A DNA stretch of 27,014 bases from an uncultured Actinomyces sp. (GTDB taxonomy: Bacteria; Actinomycetota; Actinomycetes; Actinomycetales; Actinomycetaceae), in contig CABKMZ010000024.1 of assembly GCA_902373545.1 (NCBI GenBank), positions 1 through 27,014 on the forward strand, given 5' to 3'. This document shows, piece by piece, positions 1 through 6,630 of this stretch (position 1 is the first letter of the stretch; each line of letters begins with the position of its first letter). The translations under genes and the position numbers were made by a program. Below the pieces are notes generated by a model, which saw only the letters and a list, made by a program, of their open reading frames with translations, ran no database searches and was not told where the DNA came from.

Positions 1-1490
1 GGCTCGGCGGCAGCGACCGGCTTGGGCTCGGGCTCGGCGGCGGGAGCCGCGACCGAGGCCTGTTCGGGGTTGAATCGAAGCAGCTTGATGGTCGGAACGT
101 CGACATACTCTGGCTGCTCGGGAGCATCCGGGGAGGAGGCGGACTCAGTCACGGGTGCCGCCTGCTGTTCGGGGTTGAATCGAAGCAGCTTGACGGTCGG
201 AACGTCGACGTACTCGGGTTGCTCGGGTTCAGCCAGAACCGGCTCGGCCACCGGCTCGGCGACCGGCTCGGCGACCAGTTCGGCGACCGGCTCGGGCTGC
301 GCAGGCTTGAAGCGGGGGAGTTTGACGGTGAGCATGCCCGGGTCTTGGGGTGCGCCGGTAGTGGTGGCCTCGGTCTGGGGGGTTGCTTCCTGGGGGGCCT
401 CGGGCTGCGCAGGCTTGAAGCGCGGCAGTTTGACGGTGAGCATGCCCGGGTCTTCGGGCGCGGCGGCAGCAGGTGCCTCGGGTGTCTCGACCGCACCGTC
501 CTGCGGCCAGGAATCAGTGACGGCCGGGAACGATGCGTCCGCGCCGCGCTCGGCGGAGGGCCGCGCCACGGCCTCGTCAGGAAACACCGTCAAAAACTCG
601 GTCTTGTCGCCGGGCAGGTCTCCCTGCTCAACGTGCTCCAGCAGCTGGGTCTTGTCTTCGGGCAGGCCCCGGTCCTCGAAAGTCTCCAGGATTTGTGTCT
701 TGTCCGCGGGGGAGTCTTCGTCGCCGAAGGTCGTCAGGAGCTCGGTTCGGTCCCCCTGCATGGGCACGTCGGCCTGCGCGTGCGTGGCGGCCGCACCTCC
801 GAGCGCGCCGGACTCAGCGAACCCGGGCTGGGGTGCCACGTGCGGCTGGCCCTGGGGCGCAGGCAATCCCGGGTTATCTGAGAACATGCTCATGAGTGTC
901 GTCACCGACTGGTCAGGGGCGCCGGCGGGCTGCGCGGGCTGGCCCTGAGAGGCCGACGCGCGACGACCGAAGCCGAAGCGCTTCTTCTGCGCCTGCTTCG
1001 GCGCGCTCTGCGGCGGCGCCTGAGGGGCGCTCTGCTGGGTCGGCACCGGGCCTGCCTGAGGCTGCCACACGAAACCGGTCTCGCGCGGGGTCAGGTCCGC
1101 GGACGGGGATTGCGCGGGCGCGTCCGACGAGGCCGGGGCGGGAGACGCTGAGGCCTCGGGAGTGAAAACCTGAACGGGCGGCGTCGTGGGTGCGGGCAGA
1201 ACGGCGGAATCCTGCGACTTGTGGGCGCGCTTTGAGCGCTTGACGTAAATGAGGACGACAATCGTCACGACGATGGCGATGATGCCGACGATCAGCGCGA
1301 TGAGCAAGGCGAGAGACGGGGAAGAATCCGACGCGTCCGCGGCCGCCGCCGACAGCGTTGTGAGGCCATTCGCGCTGTTCGCCAGGTCGGATGGAACAGA
1401 TAGGGGCGCGGCCGCGTAAGTCCCGACAGTCGGGGCCGACACAATGAACAGGGCCCCCAGCGTTGCGCACAGGGTGCGGAAAAGTCGCAT
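1..1490 (-). CDS. Membrane protein with a repeated Thr-motif, Pro-rich tail (3' end outside window)
   Basis: The frame is open from an ATG at 1490 to the left edge (496 codons, no stop), so the C-terminus is missing. An AGGAGG lies about five bases before the ATG. Seen: a signal peptide (residues 1-27), a short Ala/Ser segment, one membrane helix (about 59-83) and a basic KRSKR stop, then a long Pro/Ala/Glu-rich tail. This predicts N-out, C-in, with the tail in the cytoplasm. The tail carries DRTELL, DKTQIL, DKTQLL and DKTEFL (about 247-300), two copies of DPGMLTVKLPRFKPAQPE (347-364, 383-400) and two near-copies of a PEYVDVPTVKLLRFNPEQ block (425-442, 460-477). I recognise no enzymatic domain. 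Acidic-basic-Thr-x-x-hydrophobic repeats in a cytosolic tail resemble Ser/Thr kinase or FHA-type docking sites, which is inference. The function is unknown; the reality of the gene is fairly sure. Confidence 0.85.
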   Translation of the reverse strand, partial: MRLFRTLCATLGALFIVSAPTVGTYAAAPLSVPSDLANSANGLTTLSAAAADASDSSPSLALLIALIVGIIAIVVTIVVLIYVKRSKRAHKSQDSAVLPAPTTPPVQVFTPEASASPAPASSDAPAQSPSADLTPRETGFVWQPQAGPVPTQQSAPQAPPQSAPKQAQKKRFGFGRRASASQGQPAQPAGAPDQSVTTLMSMFSDNPGLPAPQGQPHVAPQPGFAESGALGGAAATHAQADVPMQGDRTELLTTFGDEDSPADKTQILETFEDRGLPEDKTQLLEHVEQGDLPGDKTEFLTVFPDEAVARPSAERGADASFPAVTDSWPQDGAVETPEAPAAAAPEDPGMLTVKLPRFKPAQPEAPQEATPQTEATTTGAPQDPGMLTVKLPRFKPAQPEPVAELVAEPVAEPVAEPVLAEPEQPEYVDVPTVKLLRFNPEQQAAPVTESASSPDAPEQPEYVDVPTIKLLRFNPEQASVAAPAAEPEPKPVAAAE

Positions 1491-1517
1491 GCAATCCTCC
1501 TGACGATTGGTCACTCG

Positions 1518-1546
1518 ATTATCGTCTGTTCGAGCGCTCAAAGCAA
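1518..1546 (-). promoter_or_regulatory. Promoter for the left-edge membrane protein gene
   Basis: Reading the minus strand, TTGCTT (1546-1541) and GATAAT (1523-1518) are separated by exactly 17 bases. They lie about 30 bases upstream of the Shine-Dalgarno and ATG. The spacer contains the perfect palindrome GAGCGCTC (1532-1539), which could be a repressor site. Confidence 0.5.
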
Positions 1547-1580
1547 CGAGGAAACAGTGCGCCGAGATTATCTGACCGAA

Positions 1581-1633
1581 TGTCAAAGGAATGAATGGCG
1601 TCTGTCAAAGGCTGGAGGGGTTAACTGACAAGG
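1581..1633. repeat. Direct repeats TGTCAAAGG at about 22-bp steps
   Basis: TGTCAAAGG occurs at 1581-1589 and 1603-1611, a period of 22 bases, and a degenerate TGACAAGG follows at 1626-1633. Steps of about two helical turns on one face of the DNA, between two divergently transcribed genes, suggest a regulator binding site. No regulator is identified. Confidence 0.4.
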
Positions 1634-1733
1634 TGTGCGGGGGCTCTTTCGCGTAGGATGACGAGTATCTACCTACAGTCAGGTTTTCGATCCAGCTGTG
1701 AGGTGTTATGACGTACGATCGAGGAGGGACGCT

Positions 1734-2360
1734 GTGAAGTGTCGACCTGCGACAAACGCAGATATCCCAGAGATGGCACGCATTATCACGGAAGGGTTCT
1801 TGGATTATCCCTTCCATGTGATGCTTCAACCCCATCTCTACCGCGCGGAGCATTACCCGCAATGTCTGAGCCTGCTCAATCGCATGATGGCGAAAGCCTA
1901 CGTGGAGTACAGGAATGCCCTCGTTGTCGAGCACGAAGGGGACGTCGTTGCCGTCGCGCTCATGCATGATCGGCCGATTGGCTTCTGGCCTAACTTCTTT
2001 GCTGGCGGTTATCAGCTCTTCCGCTACGGGACTCCTCGGCTGCTCATGGACTTTTCGGATGCGGCCGACGTCGGCGATCAGTACGCCCTCGACGCGGGTG
2101 ACTTCGACTGGTATCTCGAGATCCTCTCGGTCGACCGGCGCATGCGGGGTCGGGGCGTGGGGCGTTGGCTTGTCGCCAAGGTGCTTCCCGACTTTGTGGC
2201 AAAGAGAGGCGGGCGCGCGTATGGGTTCGTGACATCGACGGAATCCAACGCGCGTTTCTATTTGAATGGCGGGTGCGAGCTCCTGGGTCGCGGGAGCACG
2301 TCTCTGAGGGGGCAGACCTGTCCGATCTGGGCCTTTCAGAAGGAAGCGAAGCTGCTCTGA
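1734..2360 (+). CDS. GNAT-family N-acetyltransferase
   Basis: The product is a 208-residue protein of the GCN5-related acetyltransferase fold, which moves acetyl from acetyl-CoA to an amine. The acceptor cannot be read from the sequence. Seen: an N-terminal start KCRPATNADIPEMARII, typical of GNAT strand 1-helix 1, and the acetyl-CoA loop RMRGRGVGRWL (R/Q-x-x-G-x-G/A) after the strand LEILSVDR. ESNARFYLNGGCEL near the C-terminus is the usual Asn-Ala-x-x-Phe-Tyr end of motif B. I chose the GTG at 1734 because AGGAGG sits at 1722-1727, six bases upstream; a GTG at 1698 in the same frame has no such site. The gene stands alone on the plus strand, 147 bases before the MerR gene. A shared role with that regulator is possible but not shown. 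Confidence 0.88.
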   Translation: MKCRPATNADIPEMARIITEGFLDYPFHVMLQPHLYRAEHYPQCLSLLNRMMAKAYVEYRNALVVEHEGDVVAVALMHDRPIGFWPNFFAGGYQLFRYGTPRLLMDFSDAADVGDQYALDAGDFDWYLEILSVDRRMRGRGVGRWLVAKVLPDFVAKRGGRAYGFVTSTESNARFYLNGGCELLGRGSTSLRGQTCPIWAFQKEAKLL

Positions 2361-2470
2361 GTGCGCGAAGGTTAGTCAGTATCGCCGACGCTGCCTGAGC
2401 CCTCGTCGGGCGGTCGCGCATGATCTCTTTGCGCAGGTCGCGGCGCGTGATGCACGTCCCCTGGTTCCGT

Positions 2471-2507
2471 TTGACTTCAAGGACTTGAGGTCTTTTAGGG
2501 TGAAGTC
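2471..2507 (+). promoter_or_regulatory. MerR-type promoter and operator, probably leaderless
   Basis: A -35 TTGACT (2471-2476) and -10 TAGGGT (2496-2501) are separated by 19 bases, the over-long spacing typical of MerR-controlled promoters. Between them lies an 18-base dyad, ACTTCAAG-GA-CTTGAGGT (2474-2491), with one mismatch. Six bases (2502-2507) separate the -10 from the ATG, so the transcript should start at or next to the start codon. A second inverted pair, GACTTCA (2473-2479) and TGAAGTC (2501-2507), brackets the element. Confidence 0.7.
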
Positions 2508-2972
2508 ATGGCAGGAACAGGCTCCGGGCGCACGTACTCTATTAAAGAGGTAGCGGCGCTTGTTGGCCTACCCCCCTCCACGCTGCGCTATTACGAGGAA
2601 GTTGGCGTCATCCCTGCCATCGCTCGCGATCCTTCCAGTGGCCACCGTATCTACACGGAGGGTGACCTGGAGTTGCTGACGTCGGTCGCGTGCCTCTCCG
2701 CCTCTGGTATGGCTATTGCTGATATGCGCGAGTTCGTGCGCTCGGGGTTGGGTGGCGATCGGGATATTTCCGAATTCATTTCCCTTCTTGAGCAGCAGGA
2801 TGTGCGCCTCCAGGAGGAGGCGCAGATTATCGAGCTGCGACGTGAGTTCTTGCGCACAAAAGTTGAGTACTGGCGTGCGATCAAAAGTGGGGATGCGCTA
2901 GAAGCTGAGCGCTTGGATACTCGAGCCCGTGAGCTCGCTGAGCGCCTGAAACTCTGGACCCCTCGGTCATAA
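2508..2972 (+). CDS. MerR-family transcriptional regulator
   Basis: A 154-residue regulator. Residues 10-33 form the MerR helix-turn-helix (YSIKEVAALVGLPPSTLRYY), followed by the wing with RDPSSGHRIYTEGDLELL (41-58). A long charged helix (about 93-125, SLLEQQDVRLQEEAQIIELR) is the usual antiparallel dimer coiled coil. The family twists over-spaced promoters to activate them on ligand binding. The only Cys lies in the DNA-binding half (SVACLSASG), so the Cys patterns of metal sensors and of the SoxR iron-sulfur centre are absent, and the inducer is probably an organic molecule. There is no Shine-Dalgarno, but the gene sits directly under a MerR-type promoter with an internal dyad, so it is probably autoregulated. 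A strong hairpin follows at 3030. Its other targets are unknown. Confidence 0.92.
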   Translation: MAGTGSGRTYSIKEVAALVGLPPSTLRYYEEVGVIPAIARDPSSGHRIYTEGDLELLTSVACLSASGMAIADMREFVRSGLGGDRDISEFISLLEQQDVRLQEEAQIIELRREFLRTKVEYWRAIKSGDALEAERLDTRARELAERLKLWTPRS

Positions 2973-3029
2973 GGACCTAGTGGGGTGGGTTCACCGCCTG
3001 CTCCGAACCTTGCCCCGCTAGGGGGCACA

Positions 3030-3058
3030 GGGCCGCGTGCCGTATTGGTACGCGGCCC
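3030..3058 (+). terminator. Hairpin terminator after the MerR gene
   Basis: GGGCCGCGT (3030-3038) pairs perfectly with ACGCGGCCC (3050-3058), and the loop can extend the stem through G-U and C-G pairs. Only TT follows, so it is a hairpin terminator with a poor U-tract. Confidence 0.7.
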
Positions 3059-3060
3059 TT

Positions 3061-3405
3061 ACTCATGCCCGATGCGCACGCCAGGAGGGAACGGTGTGGC
3101 CGAGCTCGGCTCTCTCGCCTTCGATGAGGGGAGGGGAGTATGTGCACGTGATCTCGTCCCATGCTCCCGCCCGTCGGCCGTGGAACCGCAGCGCGCAGGG
3201 CTCGATCGATCATGAGGGTGTCGGCGCTGCGGGCTGAGCGAGCTCCTCCGCGCGCGGGACGTGGGTCTGAGTGTAAGGGCGCGCGGTCGCAGCCCGTCGT
3301 GCCGATGTGGATGACTCGCGAGGGAATAGCTCGCACGCGCGGTGGAACGCGGCCTCGACGAATTCGAGGGAGGCGGGGTAGGAACTGTTGGGTGCGGGCA
3401 ATGTG
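3061..3405. other. Gene-poor stretch, possibly a decayed minus-strand gene
   Basis: No open frame here has a good start with a ribosome site. On the minus strand, 3401-3210 reads 63 codons with a plausible segment (YPASLEFVEAAFHRACELF). It then meets a TGA, and the same frame stays protein-like to about 3065 (ALRFHGRRAGAWDEITCTY). This could be a remnant of a broken gene or chance in GC-rich DNA. I recognise no family. Confidence 0.25.
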
Positions 3406-3414
3406 TGACATAAT
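3406..3414 (+). promoter_or_regulatory. Extended -10 promoter for the glutamine synthetase-like gene
   Basis: TGACATAAT (3406-3414) fits an extended -10 (TG-N-CATAAT) about 37 bases before the ATG at 3451. No good -35 is visible at 16-18 bases. Confidence 0.4.
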
Positions 3415-3450
3415 CATGTGAAACAAGTCATTCTCAATGAGGAGTGTGAG

Positions 3451-4944
3451 ATGCTTTCGACCGACACCGTCTCCCTCAACCCGAACCCCCTCGTTCAGGC
3501 GCTCGGAAAGCCTGCCAAGGAGTTCACGAAGGCTGACATCATCGGCTATATCGAAGACAATCGGATCTCGATGGTGAACCTTCGCTACGTCGGCGGGGAT
3601 GGGCGCCTCAAAACCCTCAATTTTGCGATTCAGTCCAAAGCGCACCTCGATCGGATCCTCACGCTCGGCGAACGCGTCGACGGATCCTCCCTGTTCAGCT
3701 TCGTCGAGGCGACCTCCTCGGACCTCTACGTCGTCCCTCGCCTGTCGACAGCCTTTCTGAGCCCCTTTTCGGTGCTGCCCACGGTGGAGTTCCTGTGTGG
3801 CTTCTACGACGTGAGCGGCGCGCCCCTCGCCTCGGCACCGCAGGAGATCCTGCGCAAGGCCCAGTGCGCCCTCCAGGCGCAGACGGGCGCCACCCTGGAG
3901 GCGCTCGGCGAGCTCGAGTACTACCTGTTCTCTCCGGAGGACACTCTCTTCCGCGTCGAACCGCAGCGCGGCTACCACGAGTCCGGCCCCTTCTCGAAGT
4001 GGGAGGACGTGCGAACGGAGACCCTGGCACACCTGGTGAGCATGGGCTGCGCCGTCAAGTATGCCCACTCGGAGGTCGGTAACTTCGTTGCGGACGGGCG
4101 TCAGATGATCCAGCAGGAAATCGAATTCTTGCCCGTGGACGTGTGCGACGCGGCCGATCAGATGGTGCTGGCCAAGTGGGTGCTGCGCGAGGTCGCCCAC
4201 TCCTATGGAATCGAGGTGTCTTTCTCGCCCAAGATCGCGGTGGGACAAGCCGGTTCCGGCATGCACTTCCACACCCGCCTCGTCAAGGATGGGGTTAACC
4301 AGTTCTCCACCGGATCCGGCCTGACCGAGGACGCGCTCAAGGTCATCGGAGGCTACCTCTCCCACGCGGCCTCGCTGACCGCCTTCGGCAACACCGTGCC
4401 CACGTCGTTCCTGCGCCTCGTGCCCCACCAGGAGGCGCCGACCGCGATCTGCTGGGGCGATCGCAACCGCTCGGTCCTCGTGCGTGTTCCCCTCGGCTGG
4501 CAAAACATCGACGACTCGATGTTCCGCGACGCGAACCCGGGGGAGCCTCCCATCGCGAACCTGCCCAATGATTCCCAGACCATCGAGCTGCGCAGTCCAG
4601 ATGGCTCGGCTGCCATCCACCTGCTCCTTGCCGGTATTACGGTGGCCGCGCGCATCGGGCTGACGCGACCCGGCATGGCCGACTACGCGAGCAAGCGCAA
4701 GGTTGACGGCGACGCCTCGCAGACCCCGGGGCTCGACCAGCTTCCCTCCTCCTGCTTCGAGGCCGCCGGTCGCCTGCTCGCCCAGCGCGACGATTACGAG
4801 GAGGGCGGCGTCTTCCCGGCCGGTCTCATCGACTCATGGGCCGGTCGCCTGGTGGACCTGGGCGATATGCACCTGCGCGACGACCTGGCCGACTCGCGCG
4901 TCTCAGTCGAAGAGCTCGTCGAGCGTTACTTCCACATCGGGTAG
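3451..4944 (+). CDS. Glutamine synthetase-like protein (GSI fold)
   Basis: A 497-residue glutamine synthetase-type ligase, expected to join ammonia or an amine to glutamate using ATP. Seen: an N-terminal beta-grasp domain with VGGDGRLKTLNFAI (47-60), metal-binding glutamates in GELEYYLF (E154, E156) and QQEIEFLP (E223, E225), GSGMHFHTRL (H272), TSFLRLVPHQEAP with R322 and E328, CWGDRNRSVLVRVP (334-347) and ELRSPDGSA. The catalytic set looks complete. The Tyr adenylylation site of GSI-beta enzymes is not visible. The N-terminus (NPNPLVQALGKPAKEFTKADII) and the RVDGSSLFS segment remind me more of glutamine synthetases of Bacteroidales and other anaerobes than of actinobacterial GlnA1 or GlnA2; this is from memory. 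The ATG at 3451 follows GAGGAG by six bases. The substrate could be glutamate or a related acid. Confidence 0.88.
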   Translation: MLSTDTVSLNPNPLVQALGKPAKEFTKADIIGYIEDNRISMVNLRYVGGDGRLKTLNFAIQSKAHLDRILTLGERVDGSSLFSFVEATSSDLYVVPRLSTAFLSPFSVLPTVEFLCGFYDVSGAPLASAPQEILRKAQCALQAQTGATLEALGELEYYLFSPEDTLFRVEPQRGYHESGPFSKWEDVRTETLAHLVSMGCAVKYAHSEVGNFVADGRQMIQQEIEFLPVDVCDAADQMVLAKWVLREVAHSYGIEVSFSPKIAVGQAGSGMHFHTRLVKDGVNQFSTGSGLTEDALKVIGGYLSHAASLTAFGNTVPTSFLRLVPHQEAPTAICWGDRNRSVLVRVPLGWQNIDDSMFRDANPGEPPIANLPNDSQTIELRSPDGSAAIHLLLAGITVAARIGLTRPGMADYASKRKVDGDASQTPGLDQLPSSCFEAAGRLLAQRDDYEEGGVFPAGLIDSWAGRLVDLGDMHLRDDLADSRVSVEELVERYFHIG

Positions 4945-4950
4945 CAGCAC

Positions 4951-4982
4951 GGCCCCAGCCTCGAAGGGACGAGGCCGGGGCC
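4951..4982. terminator. Bidirectional hairpin between convergent genes
   Basis: GGCCCCAGCCTCG (4951-4963) pairs with CGAGGCCGGGGCC (4970-4982), giving 12 pairs with one A-C mismatch and a six-base loop. It lies between the ends of the glutamine synthetase-like gene and the minus-strand membrane protein gene. Similar stems occur at 11562 and 19593. Confidence 0.75.
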
Positions 4983-5006
4983 GCCCTGCGCCGAGCGCGC
5001 ACCTCA

Positions 5007-6008
5007 TCAGGGGGCCGGGGGAGGCGGCGCGAAGCGCTGATCGACCCTCGGCGCCTGGGGTGCGTCGACGGGGGAGTGGTCCGGTGCCGGGGGCACGTCC
5101 GAGGGAGAAACGGCCTGCGGCGCCGGGGGCGCAGCGGCAGGGGGAGGCTCCGGGGCCGGCCGGTCCGAGATGGGAGCGGGGGCGGCGTAGGGGGCCGAGG
5201 CCTCGTCGGCTCCCATGGCCAGCTGGCGCTGGGCGGCGCGCATCGCCGCGTCATGCTCGAATTGCGCGTCGGCCGCGGCGCGGCGAGACCTGGCGGACCA
5301 GCGCACGAGCGCACCGACAAGGGCGAGGACGAGGACCGCGCCGGTGATCCCCGCAATCATGGCCAGAGACGAGCGCGAGGAACCCCCGCCTCGTTCCGAA
5401 GAAGCGGTAGTGGACACCGGAGCAGTGGGCGAGGGGGAAGGAGAAGCGGCCAGATCCGCCGCGTCCGGGCTGACCGTGCCCACCGCGCTGACGTCATCGC
5501 GCACATTCGTCCACGTCACCGTGGACGCGTCCGTCCGCGTGGACGCGCCCGCGGAGGAGATGACGCCGCCGTGGGAGGCCTCCACAATCTCGGAGGCGTG
5601 AGCCACCAGCGTCACGGACTCGATCGTGGCAACCGCCTCCGGGGAAGAAAAACCCTCCAACAGGGAGGCGGAAACAGAATGAAAATGGAACACGCCGCCA
5701 TCGTCGACCGTCACGATCTCGGCGCCGGCATCCTCCAGCACCCACGTGAAGCGGCAACCCGCCACGCCATCGACGTCAACCGACACGGTGGAGGATGCGC
5801 GCGCACCCGTGCCCATCGACTGGCACTGCTCGCCGAGCAACGGCTGGGTCGTCGACAGCGTCACCTCGTGTGTCGCGCTAACGCCCGGCGTGACGTCGTA
5901 GACCTCCACAAGGTGGATCGGGGTCGCCTCATCCGCGAAGGCGGGCGCCCCGAGCGCGCACAGCGCGACCGTGCCCACCGCGCAGGACAGGATGCGGGCG
6001 AACCTCAC
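5007..6008 (-). CDS. Signal-anchored membrane protein, unknown function
   Basis: A 333-residue protein. Seen: a signal peptide ending near AFA-DEA (residue 25), a beta-rich extracellular domain (about 26-180) with two cysteines (C62, C85) that may form a disulfide, and a Ser/Pro/Thr stalk (about 180-214). One membrane helix (about 215-236) is followed by RWSARSRR, then a Pro/Ala-rich cytoplasmic tail. Parts of the ectodomain loosely recall the LppM/DUF3153 type of actinobacterial surface protein, but I would not assign it. The GTG start at 6008 overlaps the stop of the acyltransferase gene by four bases (GTGA), so the two are translationally coupled. This makes it the last gene of the mutarotase-acyltransferase operon and suggests a role at the cell envelope. 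Its layout matches that of the left-edge gene, without the Thr repeats. Confidence 0.8.
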   Translation of the reverse strand: MRFARILSCAVGTVALCALGAPAFADEATPIHLVEVYDVTPGVSATHEVTLSTTQPLLGEQCQSMGTGARASSTVSVDVDGVAGCRFTWVLEDAGAEIVTVDDGGVFHFHSVSASLLEGFSSPEAVATIESVTLVAHASEIVEASHGGVISSAGASTRTDASTVTWTNVRDDVSAVGTVSPDAADLAASPSPSPTAPVSTTASSERGGGSSRSSLAMIAGITGAVLVLALVGALVRWSARSRRAAADAQFEHDAAMRAAQRQLAMGADEASAPYAAPAPISDRPAPEPPPAAAPPAPQAVSPSDVPPAPDHSPVDAPQAPRVDQRFAPPPPAP

Positions 6009-6610
6009 GTGGCCTCGTCCTCGGCGCGTAGGCGAGGAACCGACGTCTTGGAGGGCTTGACGCCCACCTTGTCCGCGTAAAACGCGCGGATCACGTCCAT
6101 GTCGGCGCGCACGTCGCCCGTCAGACGATACGTCGGACCCCAGCCGAACGTGCGGGTGTTGCGGTCGATGAAGCCCAGCTGAATCGGGACGTCCGCCTCC
6201 ATGGCAATGCGGTAAAAGCCGGACTTCCAGAACTCACGCGGCGAGCGCGTGCCCTTCGGAGTAATGCACAGGGTAAAGGAGTCGGACTCGCGGATACGCT
6301 GCACGACCTGCTCGACCAGGCCGTGCGCGGCGCTGCGCTCCACGGGAACCGCGCCGATCTTCTTGACGAACCAACCCAGCACCGGGGCCTTGACGACGGA
6401 ATCCTTCACCAGGAAGGAGAACGTGCGCCCGGACTTCCACATGGAAATCGCCATGAACACCCCGTCCCAATTCGACGTGTGCGGGGCGCCGATGACGATG
6501 ACCTTGTCCGGCAGGGGCTGCGTGGACAGCTTCCACCGGGAAATAGACAGGTACGCGGACGCGATCGCTGAGGTGAGAGCCATGGGGGCCTTTCTGGTCG
6601 GAGCTGCCAT
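6005..6610 (-). CDS. PlsC-like 1-acylglycerol-3-phosphate acyltransferase
   Basis: A 201-residue acyltransferase of the PlsC/LPLAT superfamily, expected to transfer an acyl chain from acyl-CoA or acyl-ACP to lysophosphatidate or a similar lipid at the inner membrane face. Seen: the catalytic H-x4-D in APHTSNWDG (H44, D49), a WFVKKIGAVPVERS segment corresponding to block II (Arg contacting phosphate), and ITPKGTRSP, the counterpart of the family's FPEGTRS. The Glu of that block is replaced by Lys (TPKGT), as in the short MSMEG/YihG-like subgroup that I remember, so the substrate may differ from classical PlsC. The ATG at 6610 has an AGGA four bases upstream; a longer frame reaching 6799 has no good start. 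It lies 20 bases after the mutarotase stop and overlaps the next gene by four bases. Confidence 0.85.
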   Translation of the reverse strand: MAAPTRKAPMALTSAIASAYLSISRWKLSTQPLPDKVIVIGAPHTSNWDGVFMAISMWKSGRTFSFLVKDSVVKAPVLGWFVKKIGAVPVERSAAHGLVEQVVQRIRESDSFTLCITPKGTRSPREFWKSGFYRIAMEADVPIQLGFIDRNTRTFGWGPTYRLTGDVRADMDVIRAFYADKVGVKPSKTSVPRLRAEDEAT

Positions 6611-6630
6611 CAATCCTACCCGCGCCCGCC

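Noticed and set aside
913..1494. 193-codon minus-strand open frame in another phase near the left edge
   Set aside because: The neighbouring frame from ATG 1490 has a signal peptide, a membrane helix and a ribosome site and continues to the window edge; this one is Arg-rich shadow.
2977..4620. 547-codon minus-strand open frame over the glutamine synthetase-like gene
   Set aside because: It mirrors a clearly conserved gene on the other strand. Long antisense frames are expected when third positions are GC-rich.
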